Numbered from the stretch's first letter, positions 39,201 through 50,633 are shown. The stretch: 64,000 nucleotides of DNA from Rosenbergiella nectarea (GCF_900111105.1 NZ_FOGC01000003.1:2945-66944); one strand, 5' to 3'. Notes: generated by a model from the sequence alone, not told the origin. Made by a program: numbers and translations.

Positions 39201-39324
39201 GCAGGTGAATGCAACGTCAAGCGATGGACGTTGTGCTCCACATTGTCTTACATTTTGAATTAAAGCATAGCGTAATTGATTCTCATGACCCCGGCACCTA
39301 GGCAACTAGGGCCGGTTTTTTTTT
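39201..39324 (+). ncRNA. fnrS: Anaerobically induced small RNA FnrS
   Basis: The RNA starts GCAGGTGAATGCAACGTCAA and continues GCGATGGACG, nearly identical to the 5' end of E. coli FnrS, then CATTGTCTTAC and GCATAGCGTAATTGATTC. It ends in a CCGGC/GCCGG-type hairpin with nine T (to 39324). It sits downstream of zntB as in E. coli. FnrS, induced by FNR without oxygen, represses aerobic metabolism and superoxide dismutase mRNAs through Hfq. Confidence 0.95.
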
Positions 39325-39333
39325 ATTCAAAAA

Positions 39334-39355
39334 AAGGAAGGCCATTGCCTTCCTT
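39334..39355 (-). terminator. Terminator of ttcA
   Basis: AAGGAAGGC pairs with GCCTTCCTT around CATT, followed on the minus strand by a U tract (A-run 39329-39335). It is separate from the FnrS terminator and lies 7 bp beyond the ttcA stop. Confidence 0.82.
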
Positions 39356-39361
39356 AATGAT

Positions 39362-40300
39362 CTAGCTAAGCTCGACAATATCGAGTCGGCCTACTGTACG
39401 CGGCTCATCGTCGTTATCCTCTGGCTGCCAGCCTGTTGGGGTGGTCGGCAGGGTTTCGCGATCAAAGGCAATGTCTCCACCTTCTACGACCGGACTTCCG
39501 TGCGTAACGGCGTCAAAATCGAATAACGCGGTATCAGCCATATGAGAAGGCACAATGTTTTGCATGGCGCTAAACATTGTTTCAATCCGACCAGGGTAAC
39601 GCTTATCCCAATCACGTAACATATCACCGATGACTTGGCGTTGCAGGTTAGGCTGAGATCCACACAGGTTACAAGGAATAATTGGAAACTGTTTTGCTTC
39701 CGAGAAGCGGATGATGTCTTTCTCGCGGCAATAGGCAAGAGGGCGAATAACGATATGTTTGCCATCGTCACTCATCAGTTTGGGTGGCATCCCTTTCATT
39801 TTACCGCCGTAAAACATATTCAAGAATAATGTTTGAATAATATCATCGCGGTGATGGCCCAAGGCGATTTTAGTGCAACCTAATTCCGTGGCCGTACGGT
39901 ACAGGATACCGCGACGCAGACGTGAGCATAATGAACAGGTCGTTTTTCCTTCGGGAATTTTTTCCTTAACGATCGAGTAGGTGTCTTCCTCCACGATCTT
40001 ATAGTCAACGCCTAGCGACTCAAGGTACTCAGGCAGAATATGGCCAGGGAAGCCGGGTTGTTTCTGATCGAGGTTTACGGCGATCAGGGAAAAATTAATC
40101 GGCGCGCTCTTTTGTAAGCTGCGTAGAATCTCGAGCAGGGTGTAGCTGTCTTTACCGCCTGAAAGGCAAACCATGATGCGGTCGCCTTCCTCAATCATAG
40201 AAAAATCAGCAATCGCCTCACCGACGTTGCGACGTAAGCGTTTTTGTAATTTATTGAGGTTATATTGCTGTTTACTGGTAATTTCGGGATTGAATGACAT
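39362..40300 (-). CDS. ttcA: tRNA 2-thiocytidine synthetase TtcA
   Basis: This 312-residue ATPase has the PP-loop [13 protein letters not shown] and the cysteine motifs [10 protein letters not shown] and CNLCGSQ that hold the iron-sulfur cluster. It makes 2-thiocytidine at position 32 of tRNAs. Length is comparable to E. coli TtcA. dbpA, which lies between fnrS and ttcA in E. coli, is absent here. Confidence 0.97.
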   Translation of the reverse strand: MSFNPEITSKQQYNLNKLQKRLRRNVGEAIADFSMIEEGDRIMVCLSGGKDSYTLLEILRSLQKSAPINFSLIAVNLDQKQPGFPGHILPEYLESLGVDYKIVEEDTYSIVKEKIPEGKTTCSLCSRLRRGILYRTATELGCTKIALGHHRDDIIQTLFLNMFYGGKMKGMPPKLMSDDGKHIVIRPLAYCREKDIIRFSEAKQFPIIPCNLCGSQPNLQRQVIGDMLRDWDKRYPGRIETMFSAMQNIVPSHMADTALFDFDAVTHGSPVVEGGDIAFDRETLPTTPTGWQPEDNDDEPRTVGRLDIVELS

Positions 40301-40552
40301 TAAGCGAGTACCTGAATCAATAATTCTACGAGAAAGTCGTTGGGCAGTGGTTAAACGGGTCGTGGTTCAACGCGCGGCGAAGTCTAGCATATTTCCGACC
40401 TTAATCAGAAGCGTTGCTGCAAAAGTCTTTAAAAATCCTATTTAACCGCTTAATGTTAAATTAAATCGTAAAAAGTTATGTATTAACTCGATTATTCGTG
40501 GCAACTCTGACATATTTTCAGGCTCTTGCTTAACGTCCCTGGAGCTTACCGA

Positions 40553-40822
40553 ATGAAAGTTGTTTCCTTACTGATTGCGGGCACCGTAATGTTACTGGCG
40601 GGTTGCAGCAGCCACCAGCCTGCAGAACCTGAGCAACAAGCCACCGCTGCCCATATTCAGCCTGTGCATATGTCCTCTATCGCCTCAGATAACTGTGCCA
40701 TGGCAGGGGGATCGTTAGCTTATACCCGCCAACTTGATGGTAGCCGTGTTGGGATGTGTCAATTAGTGAACGGTAAGCGTTGCAGTGAGACGGCATTAAT
40801 GAGTGGTAACTGCGCACGCTAG
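40553..40822 (+). CDS. ydbJ: DUF333 lipoprotein YdbJ-like
   Basis: This 89-residue lipoprotein has the lipobox LLAGCSS and a C-terminal DUF333 domain (NCAMAGGSLAYTRQ, GMCQLVNGKRCSETALMSG). ATG 40553 has GGAG upstream; earlier in-frame starts would spoil the signal. It neighbours ldhA as ydbJ does in E. coli, although hslJ is missing between them. Function unknown. Confidence 0.85.
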   Translation: MKVVSLLIAGTVMLLAGCSSHQPAEPEQQATAAHIQPVHMSSIASDNCAMAGGSLAYTRQLDGSRVGMCQLVNGKRCSETALMSGNCAR

Positions 40823-40845
40823 GATTTTTCTTCGCGTGCACGAGG

Positions 40846-41835
40846 TTACCTCACCGCGTTATCGCAAGGTTGCCCAGAGAATATCTGCGATAGATTAGTC
40901 AGTGTTGTCAGGGCAATACTGGAAAGCGCTTCTTGCGTTAAGAAAGCTTGGTGTCCGGTGAACAAAACATTATGACAAGCTGAGAGGCGTCCAAAAATAT
41001 CATCTTGGATGATTTCATTCGATTTATCTTCAAAAAAGAGATCACATTCGTTCTCATAAACGTCCATCCCTAAAGCGCCGACTTTTCCTTCCTTCAACGC
41101 TTCGATCGCGGCGGAAGAGTCGATCAAACTGCCCCGGCTAGTATTGATGATCATGACCCCTTTTTTCATTTTATCGAAGGCGCGAGCATTAAGTAGATGG
41201 TGATTATCGGACGTCATCGGACAGTGCAGCGAAATAATGTCTGATCGTTGAAGTAGGTCGTCTAACGTCGTGTAGGTCGTACCACAAGCCTCTGCTTCAG
41301 CACTCGGGTAGGGATCGGTTGCCAGTAGCTCCATCCCGAAACCTCGCAAAATACGTAAGGTTGCAAGGCCTATTTTACCTGTCCCAATAATACCAACGGT
41401 TTTACCGTACATATTAAAACCGGTTAACCCCTCAAGTGAAAAATTACCTTCACGAGTACGTTGATAAGCACGATGAATACGACGGTTTAAGCACATCATC
41501 ATCCCGATGGTATGCTCTGCGACCGCTTCGGGGGAGTAAGCCGGAACACGCACTACATCGATCCCTACTCGGTGTGCGCTATTAAGGTCGACATTATCAA
41601 ACCCAGCACAGCGAAGCGCCACTACACGGACACCAAGACGATGTAATTCCTCCAAAATAGCCCCATCACACTCGTCGTTGACAAACAGGCAGACAGCTTG
41701 GTGACCCGCAGCATTTTTGGCCGTTTCCGCAGTTAGCCTAAAGTCAAAAAAACTGAAAGTGTAATTAAACTGTTTATTCACCTCATTGAGTACTGCTTGG
41801 TCATAACTCTTCGTACTATAAACCGCAATTTTCAT
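40846..41835 (-). CDS. ldhA: NAD-dependent D-lactate dehydrogenase
   Basis: This 329-residue fermentative enzyme reduces pyruvate to D-lactate. The NAD motif is GIIGTGKIGLATL, with substrate/catalytic residues in RGSLIDSSAA, MDVYENE and the acid-base His in TGHQAFLTQEA. Length equals that of E. coli LdhA. Confidence 0.97.
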   Translation of the reverse strand: MKIAVYSTKSYDQAVLNEVNKQFNYTFSFFDFRLTAETAKNAAGHQAVCLFVNDECDGAILEELHRLGVRVVALRCAGFDNVDLNSAHRVGIDVVRVPAYSPEAVAEHTIGMMMCLNRRIHRAYQRTREGNFSLEGLTGFNMYGKTVGIIGTGKIGLATLRILRGFGMELLATDPYPSAEAEACGTTYTTLDDLLQRSDIISLHCPMTSDNHHLLNARAFDKMKKGVMIINTSRGSLIDSSAAIEALKEGKVGALGMDVYENECDLFFEDKSNEIIQDDIFGRLSACHNVLFTGHQAFLTQEALSSIALTTLTNLSQIFSGQPCDNAVR

Positions 41836-41982
41836 AGTTATTTCTCCATTAGAGACTGGTGATGTTATACTTCGAGCAGTCCGAGTACATTTTGCGCTGT
41901 ATCATATTTTTGAGAGTAAACTATTAAATTAAATTAATGGGTTAGTGGTAGTTGTTAAAAGCGTTATAAGGGATAAGGAAAT

Positions 41983-44604
41983 ATGTCGTTAGCGTTACGC
42001 TATATCTTATTTGCTGTGGCAATAGTGGGTGTTGGCCTAATTGGACTTGGGCTATCCATTAATCAATGGTCGACTCTAGCCGTACAGCACTTCTTACCTG
42101 AAGGGGTGACGATTGAACGGCAAGGTCGCTTCTCGCTATCGCTGTCACATATTACTTTACCTTCATTTACCCTAAACGCGCAGGGATGCCTACTCGCTCA
42201 AGTCTCCACGCCCCGCGTCGCACTTAGCCGTTATCCGTTAAACGTAGCAGTGGATAACCTTACGCTCAACAGTGACTGCTTCAAGCAGTGGCCTTCTAAT
42301 CCGACTGCTGCCAGTAACCCGCTTAGTCTACGCCAATTACAGCAGCAAATTCCCGGGATTAAGGTTGATATTGCCTCGTTAACGATCACACCTTGGCAAA
42401 CGTATCAGGGGGCGGTTCATTTTTCCTCTTCGGGTGCCCAACAGCAGCTAAGGTATCACGGGCAAGCGGTCGACGTGGACGCAGAACTTACCGGGCAGAT
42501 GCTCAACCTTAAGACTGTTAGCATAGCGCACTCGTCATTGAAACAGCCGTTGTATTTATCAGGAAAAATTAGATTAGCCGACACTGTCACTACCGTTCCC
42601 GAGCAGGCGAGTGTAACCGGTAAAGTCGTTCTGGCGTCCTATCCTCACCCCCTTAGCGTGACACTGTCACGTAATCAACAGCGCGGCGAGCTGATGATCC
42701 AAGACCCCGCGGCTAGGCAACCCCTAATAAACGCACCCTTCACCCTGACACCTGAAGCGTTCCAAATTGAAAAAGGCACGTGGTCGTGGCCGGTACCTCA
42801 ACAAAATCTGAGTGGCTTCTTCTCGTTTTCCGCTCGAAACTGGCAACAAGGTTTCGAACAGACGTTATTAACAGGGCGCGTCAATGCTCTGACTCAGGGG
42901 CGTGGCGGCAAAGGGAACGTGGTGCTGACCCTAGGGCCTGGAAAACTATCGTTAACTGATAATCAATTTCCACTACGCTTAACGGGTACCGCGAAACTGA
43001 AAGAGTTACAGTTTTACGCAGGCCTTCCCGCTGCATTAACTGGGGCGCTGCTCAATCCTGCCATCCATTTCCAACCTAAAGCCTTATTACTCATGCGAGG
43101 CGAAATTTTACCTGGCTGGGAAGTGGATGAAGCCAGATGGCCGATTGCAGGCGTGCGTCTTACTCAGCAAGGTTTTAGTGGTCTATTGCAAGCCAACTTT
43201 ATGGTGAGAAACGAGCGGAGTAGTTTCTACCTATTGCATTTAGCCGGTATGGCTGAGAGTTTCTTACCGGACAAGGGGCGTTGGGACTGGCGTTATTGGG
43301 GTAAGGGCATGATCCTGCCTCTCACTGCCAATTGGGATGTACAAGGCCGTGGTTTTTGGCATAACGAAGAGATCACGCTGACCTCATTATCGACAGGCTT
43401 TGATCAGATCCGTTATGGCAGTATGTTAATGCAAAAACCGCGTATGACACTGGATGAGCCTGCACATTGGGTGACCCAACAAGATAAACCACAGTTTACG
43501 GGTCAATTCAATATCACAGCCGATCACACCTTTTTCGGTGAAACCAGCCAGTTACCGGCCGCACAACTTAACGTAAAGGTTAGCGGTACTACCCCCGATC
43601 AGTTTGGGTTCAAGGGACAACTGGTCGCGAACCGTATCGGGCCGGTGAAAGTTATCGGCCGGCGAGATAATAGCCGCTGGCTGGGACGAGCCTGGTGGCC
43701 AGAACAACCCCTATCGGTATTCCAGCCGTTAGTCGGGCCGACAAAAAGTGTGGCGTTGCGCTCAGGGAAGCTGCGTGCCCAAGCCGCTTTCTCGCTAACA
43801 GAAGACAAGGGTTTCCAAGCAGGCGGGCACTGGGTGGTAAACAATGGAAGTATTTGGCTACCCAATTATCAGTTTCATGGCGTGAATTTCTCATTACCGT
43901 TCCGTTTCAATGACCATCGCTGGCATTTTGGGTTACGTGAGCCAGTCTCGCTGTCGGTAGAAACTATCGATAATAAATTCCCCATGAGCCATTTAAACCT
44001 GAAGCTGAAGGGTAGCTGGCCATGGGATGAACAGAATCCGTTAACGCTTAATGATGCGTCGTTGGATATTTTTGGCGGGACCTTATCCATGGCGCATTTG
44101 CGGTTGCCTCAGCATCAAAGCGCATTGCTCGAGATTAAACATCTTGGGATGAGTCAATTAATAACGGCCATCCATCCCAAACAAATCGCGATGTCGGGTA
44201 AAATCAGTGGGCAATTACCTTTCTGGCTCGAAAATTCACCGTGGTTGATTGAGAAAGGGTGGATCAAGGATGATAAGGGGTTAACCCTACGCGTAGATAA
44301 AGATTTACTGGATCAAATATTAAAAAACAACCTCGCAGCGGGTGCAGCGATTGATTGGCTACGTTATATGGAAATTTCCAAATCTTATGCCACGGTTAAC
44401 GTCAGTGCTAAAGGGGACATGCTGATGAAATCGCAGATCCATGGTACAAGCCGATTTGATGATAAAAGGCAGCGTGTTAATCTCAATTATCAGCACACTG
44501 AAAATATCTTTATGCTTTGGCGCAGTTTAAGTTATGGCGATAATTTACAGTCGTGGCTAGAGGAGCAAACCCGGCTGCCTGCTAATAAGGAAAATGCAAA
44601 ATGA
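41983..44604 (+). CDS. ydbH: AsmA-like inter-membrane protein YdbH
   Basis: This 873-residue protein has an N-terminal membrane anchor (YILFAVAIVGVGLIGLGL) and a long beta-rich periplasmic body. It belongs to the AsmA-like family (with TamB and YhdP) thought to carry phospholipids to the outer membrane. ynbE overlaps its end by 4 bp and encodes the partner lipoprotein. Confidence 0.94.
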   Translation: MSLALRYILFAVAIVGVGLIGLGLSINQWSTLAVQHFLPEGVTIERQGRFSLSLSHITLPSFTLNAQGCLLAQVSTPRVALSRYPLNVAVDNLTLNSDCFKQWPSNPTAASNPLSLRQLQQQIPGIKVDIASLTITPWQTYQGAVHFSSSGAQQQLRYHGQAVDVDAELTGQMLNLKTVSIAHSSLKQPLYLSGKIRLADTVTTVPEQASVTGKVVLASYPHPLSVTLSRNQQRGELMIQDPAARQPLINAPFTLTPEAFQIEKGTWSWPVPQQNLSGFFSFSARNWQQGFEQTLLTGRVNALTQGRGGKGNVVLTLGPGKLSLTDNQFPLRLTGTAKLKELQFYAGLPAALTGALLNPAIHFQPKALLLMRGEILPGWEVDEARWPIAGVRLTQQGFSGLLQANFMVRNERSSFYLLHLAGMAESFLPDKGRWDWRYWGKGMILPLTANWDVQGRGFWHNEEITLTSLSTGFDQIRYGSMLMQKPRMTLDEPAHWVTQQDKPQFTGQFNITADHTFFGETSQLPAAQLNVKVSGTTPDQFGFKGQLVANRIGPVKVIGRRDNSRWLGRAWWPEQPLSVFQPLVGPTKSVALRSGKLRAQAAFSLTEDKGFQAGGHWVVNNGSIWLPNYQFHGVNFSLPFRFNDHRWHFGLREPVSLSVETIDNKFPMSHLNLKLKGSWPWDEQNPLTLNDASLDIFGGTLSMAHLRLPQHQSALLEIKHLGMSQLITAIHPKQIAMSGKISGQLPFWLENSPWLIEKGWIKDDKGLTLRVDKDLLDQILKNNLAAGAAIDWLRYMEISKSYATVNVSAKGDMLMKSQIHGTSRFDDKRQRVNLNYQHTENIFMLWRSLSYGDNLQSWLEEQTRLPANKENAK

Positions 44605-44840
44605 AATTAGGCATCATCGCACTACTTGGTGTATCGACAACCTTGGTCGGGTGTATTCCCAAAATTGAAGTGGCGGCGCCTAAAGAGCCGATTACGATTA
44701 ATATGAACGTGAAGGTAGACCACGATATTACGATTAAAGCGGATCCTGAGGTTGAGCGGTTACTTAAGCAGCGGCAAGCAGAAAAAACGCCTGAAAAAAT
44801 GCAAGTACCGGGTCAGCCCACAACAAAAAGCGCCAATTAA
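44601..44840 (+). CDS. ynbE: Outer-membrane lipoprotein YnbE
   Basis: This 79-residue lipoprotein has lipobox TLVGC and the conserved KIEVAAPKEPITINMNVKV. The tail is about 18 residues longer than in E. coli. YnbE pairs with YdbH to complete its inter-membrane bridge. No ydbL frame follows; azoR comes next on the other strand. Confidence 0.93.
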   Translation: MKLGIIALLGVSTTLVGCIPKIEVAAPKEPITINMNVKVDHDITIKADPEVERLLKQRQAEKTPEKMQVPGQPTTKSAN

Positions 44841-44848
44841 GGCGCTTT
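44827..44848 (+). terminator. Hairpin at the ynbE end
   Basis: AAAGCGCC pairs with GGCGCTTT around AATTAA and overlaps the ynbE stop codon. It lies between convergent ynbE and azoR. Confidence 0.65.
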
Positions 44849-44867
44849 GCAGAGGGTTGTAGCTGAA

Positions 44868-45470
<603 letters not shown>

Positions 45471-45712
45471 TTATGAAACGGTAAGTTATTATCACTATAG
45501 GGGGTAAGGGCGAGAGAAAAAAGCTAATCTTTTCGATGTCTCTCTTCAAATTTTCTGAATAATTATCTTGGTAATGGCTTGCTGTCTCGCAACGGTTGCC
45601 GCCTGCCGTTTGGGGCAGAGTTATGCTATAATCCGGCCACTGCAGGCTATTTTTATTGCCTAACACCCTGTTGATACTCTCCGTTGCTTACTTTTCAAGG
45701 TAATACCGTTCT

Positions 45713-48700
45713 ATGTCTAAAACTGAATCGACGACTCTTTCCTCTCTCTGGACGCGCAGCGATCACGTTTCATTTCGTGACCGCCAGCAGTTGCCCCGGC
45801 GATTAAGGGGGGTCGACAAGATGACTGGGTCTGAATCACAGCAGGCAGTGATGGCTAAAATTGAGCAAGACCTGGTTGCGGCTGAGCAGCGGCTTGTTGC
45901 CCATGACGCCAGCCGTCCAGCAACTATCCATTTTCCAGATAATTTACCGGTTAGCCAAAAACAACAGGCGATCGCCGACGCAATTAACCAACACCAAGTC
46001 GTGATTATTGCAGGGGAAACTGGTTCAGGGAAAACGACACAGATCCCTAAAATCTGTCTGGCGCTGGGACGTGGGCGTCAAGGACTCATCGGCCATACAC
46101 AGCCACGACGCTTAGCGGCACGCACCGTTGCGACTCGAATTGCTGAGGAGCTTGGGACTTCACTGGGTGGGGTTGTGGGTTATCGAGTTCGGTTTACCGA
46201 TCAAATTTCTGAGCAGACGCATATCAAATTGATGACCGACGGTATTTTACTGGCCGAGATCCAACAAGATAAACGTCTACTGCAGTACGACACGATTATT
46301 ATTGATGAAGCGCATGAACGCAGTCTTAACATTGATTTCCTCTTAGGCTATTTACGCGAACTACTGCCCAAACGTCCTGACTTAAAAGTTATTATTACTT
46401 CAGCGACCATCGACCCAGAGCGTTTTTCTAAACATTTTAATGATGCACCAATCATTGAAGTGTCAGGTCGTACCTATCCTGTCGAGATTCGCTACCGACC
46501 GGTCAGTGCCGACAGTAGTGAAGGGGATCGCGATCAACTGCAAGCCATTTTTGACGCGGTGGATGAGCTCTATCGCGAGCCGCCAGGTGACATTCTTATC
46601 TTTATGAGCGGAGAGCGTGAGATTCGCGATACCGCCGACGCGCTAGAACGTCAAGGGTTAGCCCATACTGAAATTTTACCGCTCTACGCACGCTTATCGA
46701 ATAGCGAACAGAACCGAGTGTTTCAGACCCATACCGGCCGACGCATCGTCTTAGCGACCAACGTCGCCGAAACGTCCCTTACGGTACCGGGCATCAAATA
46801 CGTTATTGATCCCGGTACGGCGAGAATCAGTCGTTACAGTTACCGGACGAAAGTCCAGCGTTTGCCTATTGAGCCAATCTCCCAAGCTTCTGCGAATCAA
46901 CGTGCGGGGCGCTGTGGTCGGGTCTCCGAAGGGATATGTATCCGTCTGTACGCAGAAGACGACTATCTTTCTCGTCCCGAATTTACCGACCCGGAAATTC
47001 TACGGACCAATTTGGCTTCCGTCATTCTGCAAATGACTGCACTAGGCTTAGGTAATATTCAGCACTTTCCGTTTGTTGAAAAGCCGGATAATCGGAATAT
47101 TCAAGATGGTGTGCGCTTATTAGAAGAGTTGGGAGCCGTCGAGAATACGTCAAACGATGTACAGAAACTGACAGCTTCGGGCCGTCAATTAGCACAATTA
47201 CCGATCGACCCGCGTTTAGCTAAGATGGTTCTTTCAGCACAACAATTTGGTTGTGTGCGGGAAGCGATGATTATTACTGCCGCGTTATCCATTCAAGATC
47301 CTCGAGAGCGACCTGTCGATCGCCAACAGGCCTCTGATGAGAAACATCGCCGATTTGCCGATAAAGAGTCGGATTTCCTGGCGTGGGTGAATTTATGGAA
47401 TTACGTCCAAGAACAGCAGAAGGCTCTAACCGGTAACCAATTCCGCCGTCAATGTAAAAGTGACTACCTCAATTACCTGCGTATTCGTGAATGGCAAGAT
47501 ATCTACACGCAATTACGTCAAGTTGTTCGCGAACTCGGGTTCTCACTAAACAGCGAACCGGCCCCATACCGCGAGCTGCACAGCGCCTTGTTAAGTGGAC
47601 TGTTATCGCGTGTAGGCCAGAAAGAGGTCGAAAAGGGCGAGTTTATGGGCTCGCGACAAACGCGCTTTCATCTTTTCCCTGCGTCCAGTTTATTCAAAAA
47701 ACCACCTAAGTGGGTGATGGTCGCTGAATTGGTGGAAACCAGTAAGTTGTGGGGAAGGATTGCTGCAAAGATCGACCCTGAATGGATTGAACCGTTGGCG
47801 ACTCACTTAGTGAAACATAGCTACAGTGAACCCCATTGGGAAAAGAAGCAAGGGGCCGTCTTTGCCTTTGAAAAGGTCACCTTATATGGCCTAGCGATTG
47901 TTTCGCAGCGTAAAGTCAATTACAGCAAAATCGACCCGGCGATCTGTCGCGAGCTGTTCATTCGTCATGCTCTGGTTGAAGGTGAATGGCAAACCCATCA
48001 TCGATTCTTTAGTCACAACCAAAGGTTACGGTTAGAGGTCGAGGACCTTGAGCATAAATCTCGTCGACGAGATATTTTAGTCGATGATGAAACATTATTT
48101 GCGTTCTACGAACAGCGGATCCCCAGCGATATCGTTTCGGTTCGTCATTTTGATAAGTGGTGGAAAAAGGCTTATCAACAAGACCCTCAACAACTCGATT
48201 TCGATAAAACCATGCTGGTCCGTGAGGGCGCGGGGAATATTGATGCCAATGATTATCCCAATAGCTGGCGACAAGGTAACGTGCAATTACCCCTGACGTA
48301 TCAATTTGAGCCTGGAAAGGATGCCGATGGGGTGACCGTGCATATTCCGCTGCCGCTGCTCAATCAGATCACCGAACAAGGTTTTGATTGGCAGATCCCG
48401 GGTCTGCGTAAAACCTTGATTGTGGCGTTGATCAAGTCGTTACCGAAACCGATCCGTCGTAATTTTGTGCCCGCACCAGACTATGCGGAGGCTTTCTTAG
48501 GTCGCGTGACGGATTTGAGCTTACCGTTACTCGAATGCTTAGAACGTGAATTCCGGCGGATGAGCGGAGTAACCATCGAACGCGATGCGTGGCAATTAGC
48601 ACAGGTCCCAGACCATCTTAAAATGACGTTTCGGGTGCTTGACGGCAATAAAAAAACGCTGCAAGAGAGTAAGTCTCTCACAGAACTCCAGCAGCAGTTA

Positions 48701-49615
48701 AAAGGAAAAGTCCGCGAGACGCTCTCCAAGGTGGCTGATGTTGGCTTAGAAAAGCAGGGCGTGACGGAATGGGACTTTGGTGAACTACCGCAAACGTTTA
48801 GCCGCGAGCAAGCGGGCTTTACCTTAAAGGCGTGGCCAGCGCTGGTGGACGAGAAGCAGAGTGTGGCGATAAAGTTATTCGACACCGAAGCGGAACAGCA
48901 ACAGGCCATGTGGCAAGGACAGCGGCGATTATTACTGCTAAACATCCCATCGCCCATTAAATATCTGCACGAGAAGCTTCCTAACAAAGCGAAGCTCGGT
49001 CTTTATTTTAATCCTTATGGTCAAGTCCTACAGCTGATTGATGATTGTATCCACTGTGGGATCGATAAAATTATGGCGGAGCAAGGAGGGTTGGTTTGGG
49101 ACGAGCAGCACTTCATGGCGTTACGTGAGAAAGTCAAAGCAGAGTTGAACCAGACAGTCGTTGAGATTGCCCAGCAAGTCGAGCAGATCCTTTCCACCGT
49201 CTTTGCGATTAACAAACGGCTTAAAGGGCGAGTCGATATGGCGTTAGCACTGGCACTGAGTGACATCAAAGCGCAGCTCTCTCACTTAGTTTACCCTGGG
49301 TTCGTGACGCAGAATGGCTGGCGGAAGCTCGCTGATACCTTAAGGTATTTACACGCTATTGAGCGCCGATTAGATAAACTGCCCGTCGATCCACACAGTG
49401 ACCGCGCACGAATGTTGCGGGTACAGCAGGTCGAGCAGGCCATACAGCGTTATCGGCATAAATTACCTAAGGCTGAACAGCACAACGATAAGGTGATGGC
49501 CGCCCGCTGGATGGTCGAAGAGTTAAGGGTGAGCCTTTTTGCCCAACAACTCGGGACCCCTTATCCGGTGTCAGAAAAGCGGATTACGCAATTACTGGAA
49601 GAGTCGCCGAGCTGA
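45713..49615 (+). CDS. hrpA: ATP-dependent RNA helicase HrpA
   Basis: This 1300-residue DEAH-box helicase has Walker A AGETGSGKTTQIPK, DEAH in IIIDEAHERSLN, SAT in IITSATIDP, and motif VI SQASANQRAGRCGRVS. Helicase-associated and OB domains follow, then the HrpA-specific C-terminal region (LLLLNIPSPIKYLHEKLPNK). The length equals E. coli HrpA. It helps resolve stalled ribosomes. Confidence 0.98.
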   Translation: MSKTESTTLSSLWTRSDHVSFRDRQQLPRRLRGVDKMTGSESQQAVMAKIEQDLVAAEQRLVAHDASRPATIHFPDNLPVSQKQQAIADAINQHQVVIIAGETGSGKTTQIPKICLALGRGRQGLIGHTQPRRLAARTVATRIAEELGTSLGGVVGYRVRFTDQISEQTHIKLMTDGILLAEIQQDKRLLQYDTIIIDEAHERSLNIDFLLGYLRELLPKRPDLKVIITSATIDPERFSKHFNDAPIIEVSGRTYPVEIRYRPVSADSSEGDRDQLQAIFDAVDELYREPPGDILIFMSGEREIRDTADALERQGLAHTEILPLYARLSNSEQNRVFQTHTGRRIVLATNVAETSLTVPGIKYVIDPGTARISRYSYRTKVQRLPIEPISQASANQRAGRCGRVSEGICIRLYAEDDYLSRPEFTDPEILRTNLASVILQMTALGLGNIQHFPFVEKPDNRNIQDGVRLLEELGAVENTSNDVQKLTASGRQLAQLPIDPRLAKMVLSAQQFGCVREAMIITAALSIQDPRERPVDRQQASDEKHRRFADKESDFLAWVNLWNYVQEQQKALTGNQFRRQCKSDYLNYLRIREWQDIYTQLRQVVRELGFSLNSEPAPYRELHSALLSGLLSRVGQKEVEKGEFMGSRQTRFHLFPASSLFKKPPKWVMVAELVETSKLWGRIAAKIDPEWIEPLATHLVKHSYSEPHWEKKQGAVFAFEKVTLYGLAIVSQRKVNYSKIDPAICRELFIRHALVEGEWQTHHRFFSHNQRLRLEVEDLEHKSRRRDILVDDETLFAFYEQRIPSDIVSVRHFDKWWKKAYQQDPQQLDFDKTMLVREGAGNIDANDYPNSWRQGNVQLPLTYQFEPGKDADGVTVHIPLPLLNQITEQGFDWQIPGLRKTLIVALIKSLPKPIRRNFVPAPDYAEAFLGRVTDLSLPLLECLEREFRRMSGVTIERDAWQLAQVPDHLKMTFRVLDGNKKTLQESKSLTELQQQLKGKVRETLSKVADVGLEKQGVTEWDFGELPQTFSREQAGFTLKAWPALVDEKQSVAIKLFDTEAEQQQAMWQGQRRLLLLNIPSPIKYLHEKLPNKAKLGLYFNPYGQVLQLIDDCIHCGIDKIMAEQGGLVWDEQHFMALREKVKAELNQTVVEIAQQVEQILSTVFAINKRLKGRVDMALALALSDIKAQLSHLVYPGFVTQNGWRKLADTLRYLHAIERRLDKLPVDPHSDRARMLRVQQVEQAIQRYRHKLPKAEQHNDKVMAARWMVEELRVSLFAQQLGTPYPVSEKRITQLLEESPS

Positions 49616-49628
49616 TGCTCGGTAGGGC

Positions 49629-50441
49629 TTATTGAATATTGTTAGTTAACGCCGGTATTTTGCCGTTGAAGGAGCTTACGGCGATGGCACGATTATCGGC
49701 GCGGTTGCGATCTTCCGGTGAAGGCGCCGAGCTTTGCACACCAATAATTTGCCACTGATTATGACTGTTAATCATTAACGGTGAACCGCTATCGCCCGGA
49801 AGGGTATCGCATTGGTGCGAGAGTACCGCCGTCTGTGACCATCCGGTGATTTTACAGCCTATATGTGCGAAGAGGTTATCGAGATTATCTGCAGGATAGC
49901 CCGCTTGCGTAACGTTATTGTCCACCGCGTTCAAGGCGGTCATTAATTGTTCTCTATCGCCACTAAAAATTGGAATGGGGGTGATAGCTGAGGGGGGATT
50001 ATGCAAAATAACGACTGCGTAATCTGAGGGCGCGGCCTTCGCCGGGACTATCCAACCTTCGCCCGCCGCTTTCAATTTTCCGGCCAAACCGGGTGCGACT
50101 TTGGCATCAATATCGTGGATCTCGTAAACCCAGCCTTTTTTAGTGGTGACAAAACGTAATGCTACAGGGGGATCGAATTTACCAGGTGGCGCTAACAGGC
50201 AGTGTCCGGCGGTTAAGGCGACATGAGGGGAAATAAGGGTAGCTGTACAGAGATTACCACTTTCTGTTTCAAGTTGACCGATGGCATCCCAAGGATGGCT
50301 TTGCGGTTTATCAATCTCTACACGATGATCTTTGCCGAAAAAGAGTGTTTTAATCTGCGCTGGGCTGGGCGTGTCGTCATCTGCATAGGCCTGAAAGTGA
50401 CAGCAGAACAGGGCAAAAAAACACAATCTTTTGAAGCGCAT
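49629..50441 (-). CDS. ydgD: Trypsin-like serine protease YdgD
   Basis: This 270-residue exported S1-family protein has a signal peptide ([15 protein letters not shown]). The catalytic His is in ALTAGHCLL, a candidate Asp in [13 protein letters not shown], and the Ser in [10 protein letters not shown]. The triad looks complete. It is convergent with hrpA. The place next to ydgU and asr is the E. coli order. Confidence 0.93.
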   Translation of the reverse strand: MRFKRLCFFALFCCHFQAYADDDTPSPAQIKTLFFGKDHRVEIDKPQSHPWDAIGQLETESGNLCTATLISPHVALTAGHCLLAPPGKFDPPVALRFVTTKKGWVYEIHDIDAKVAPGLAGKLKAAGEGWIVPAKAAPSDYAVVILHNPPSAITPIPIFSGDREQLMTALNAVDNNVTQAGYPADNLDNLFAHIGCKITGWSQTAVLSHQCDTLPGDSGSPLMINSHNQWQIIGVQSSAPSPEDRNRADNRAIAVSSFNGKIPALTNNIQ

Positions 50442-50534
50442 AATGTTCTCAACAGCAGCATAGAAAATTTTATAGCGACACTATAGACGTATCAACTAAG
50501 AAAAGGGAAGGTAATTGTCACTGAGTGGATGATG

Positions 50535-50615
50535 TTAGATAAAACAACCCGCAGCCATAATGCCGCAAACAATGACGCTCAGAAGTATAATTTCATAACG
50601 GTAGCGGCGCATCAT
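50535..50615 (-). CDS. ydgU: Small membrane protein YdgU
   Basis: A 26-residue frame, MMRRYRYEIILLSVIVCGIM continuing AAGCFI, has a basic start and one membrane helix. It resembles YdgU of E. coli, a tiny membrane protein encoded after asr, in size, first residues (xxRYRxE) and position. Start at the first or second ATG. Function is unknown. Confidence 0.75.
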   Translation of the reverse strand: MMRRYRYEIILLSVIVCGIMAAGCFI

Positions 50616-50633
50616 CGACAGACCCCCGTGAAG

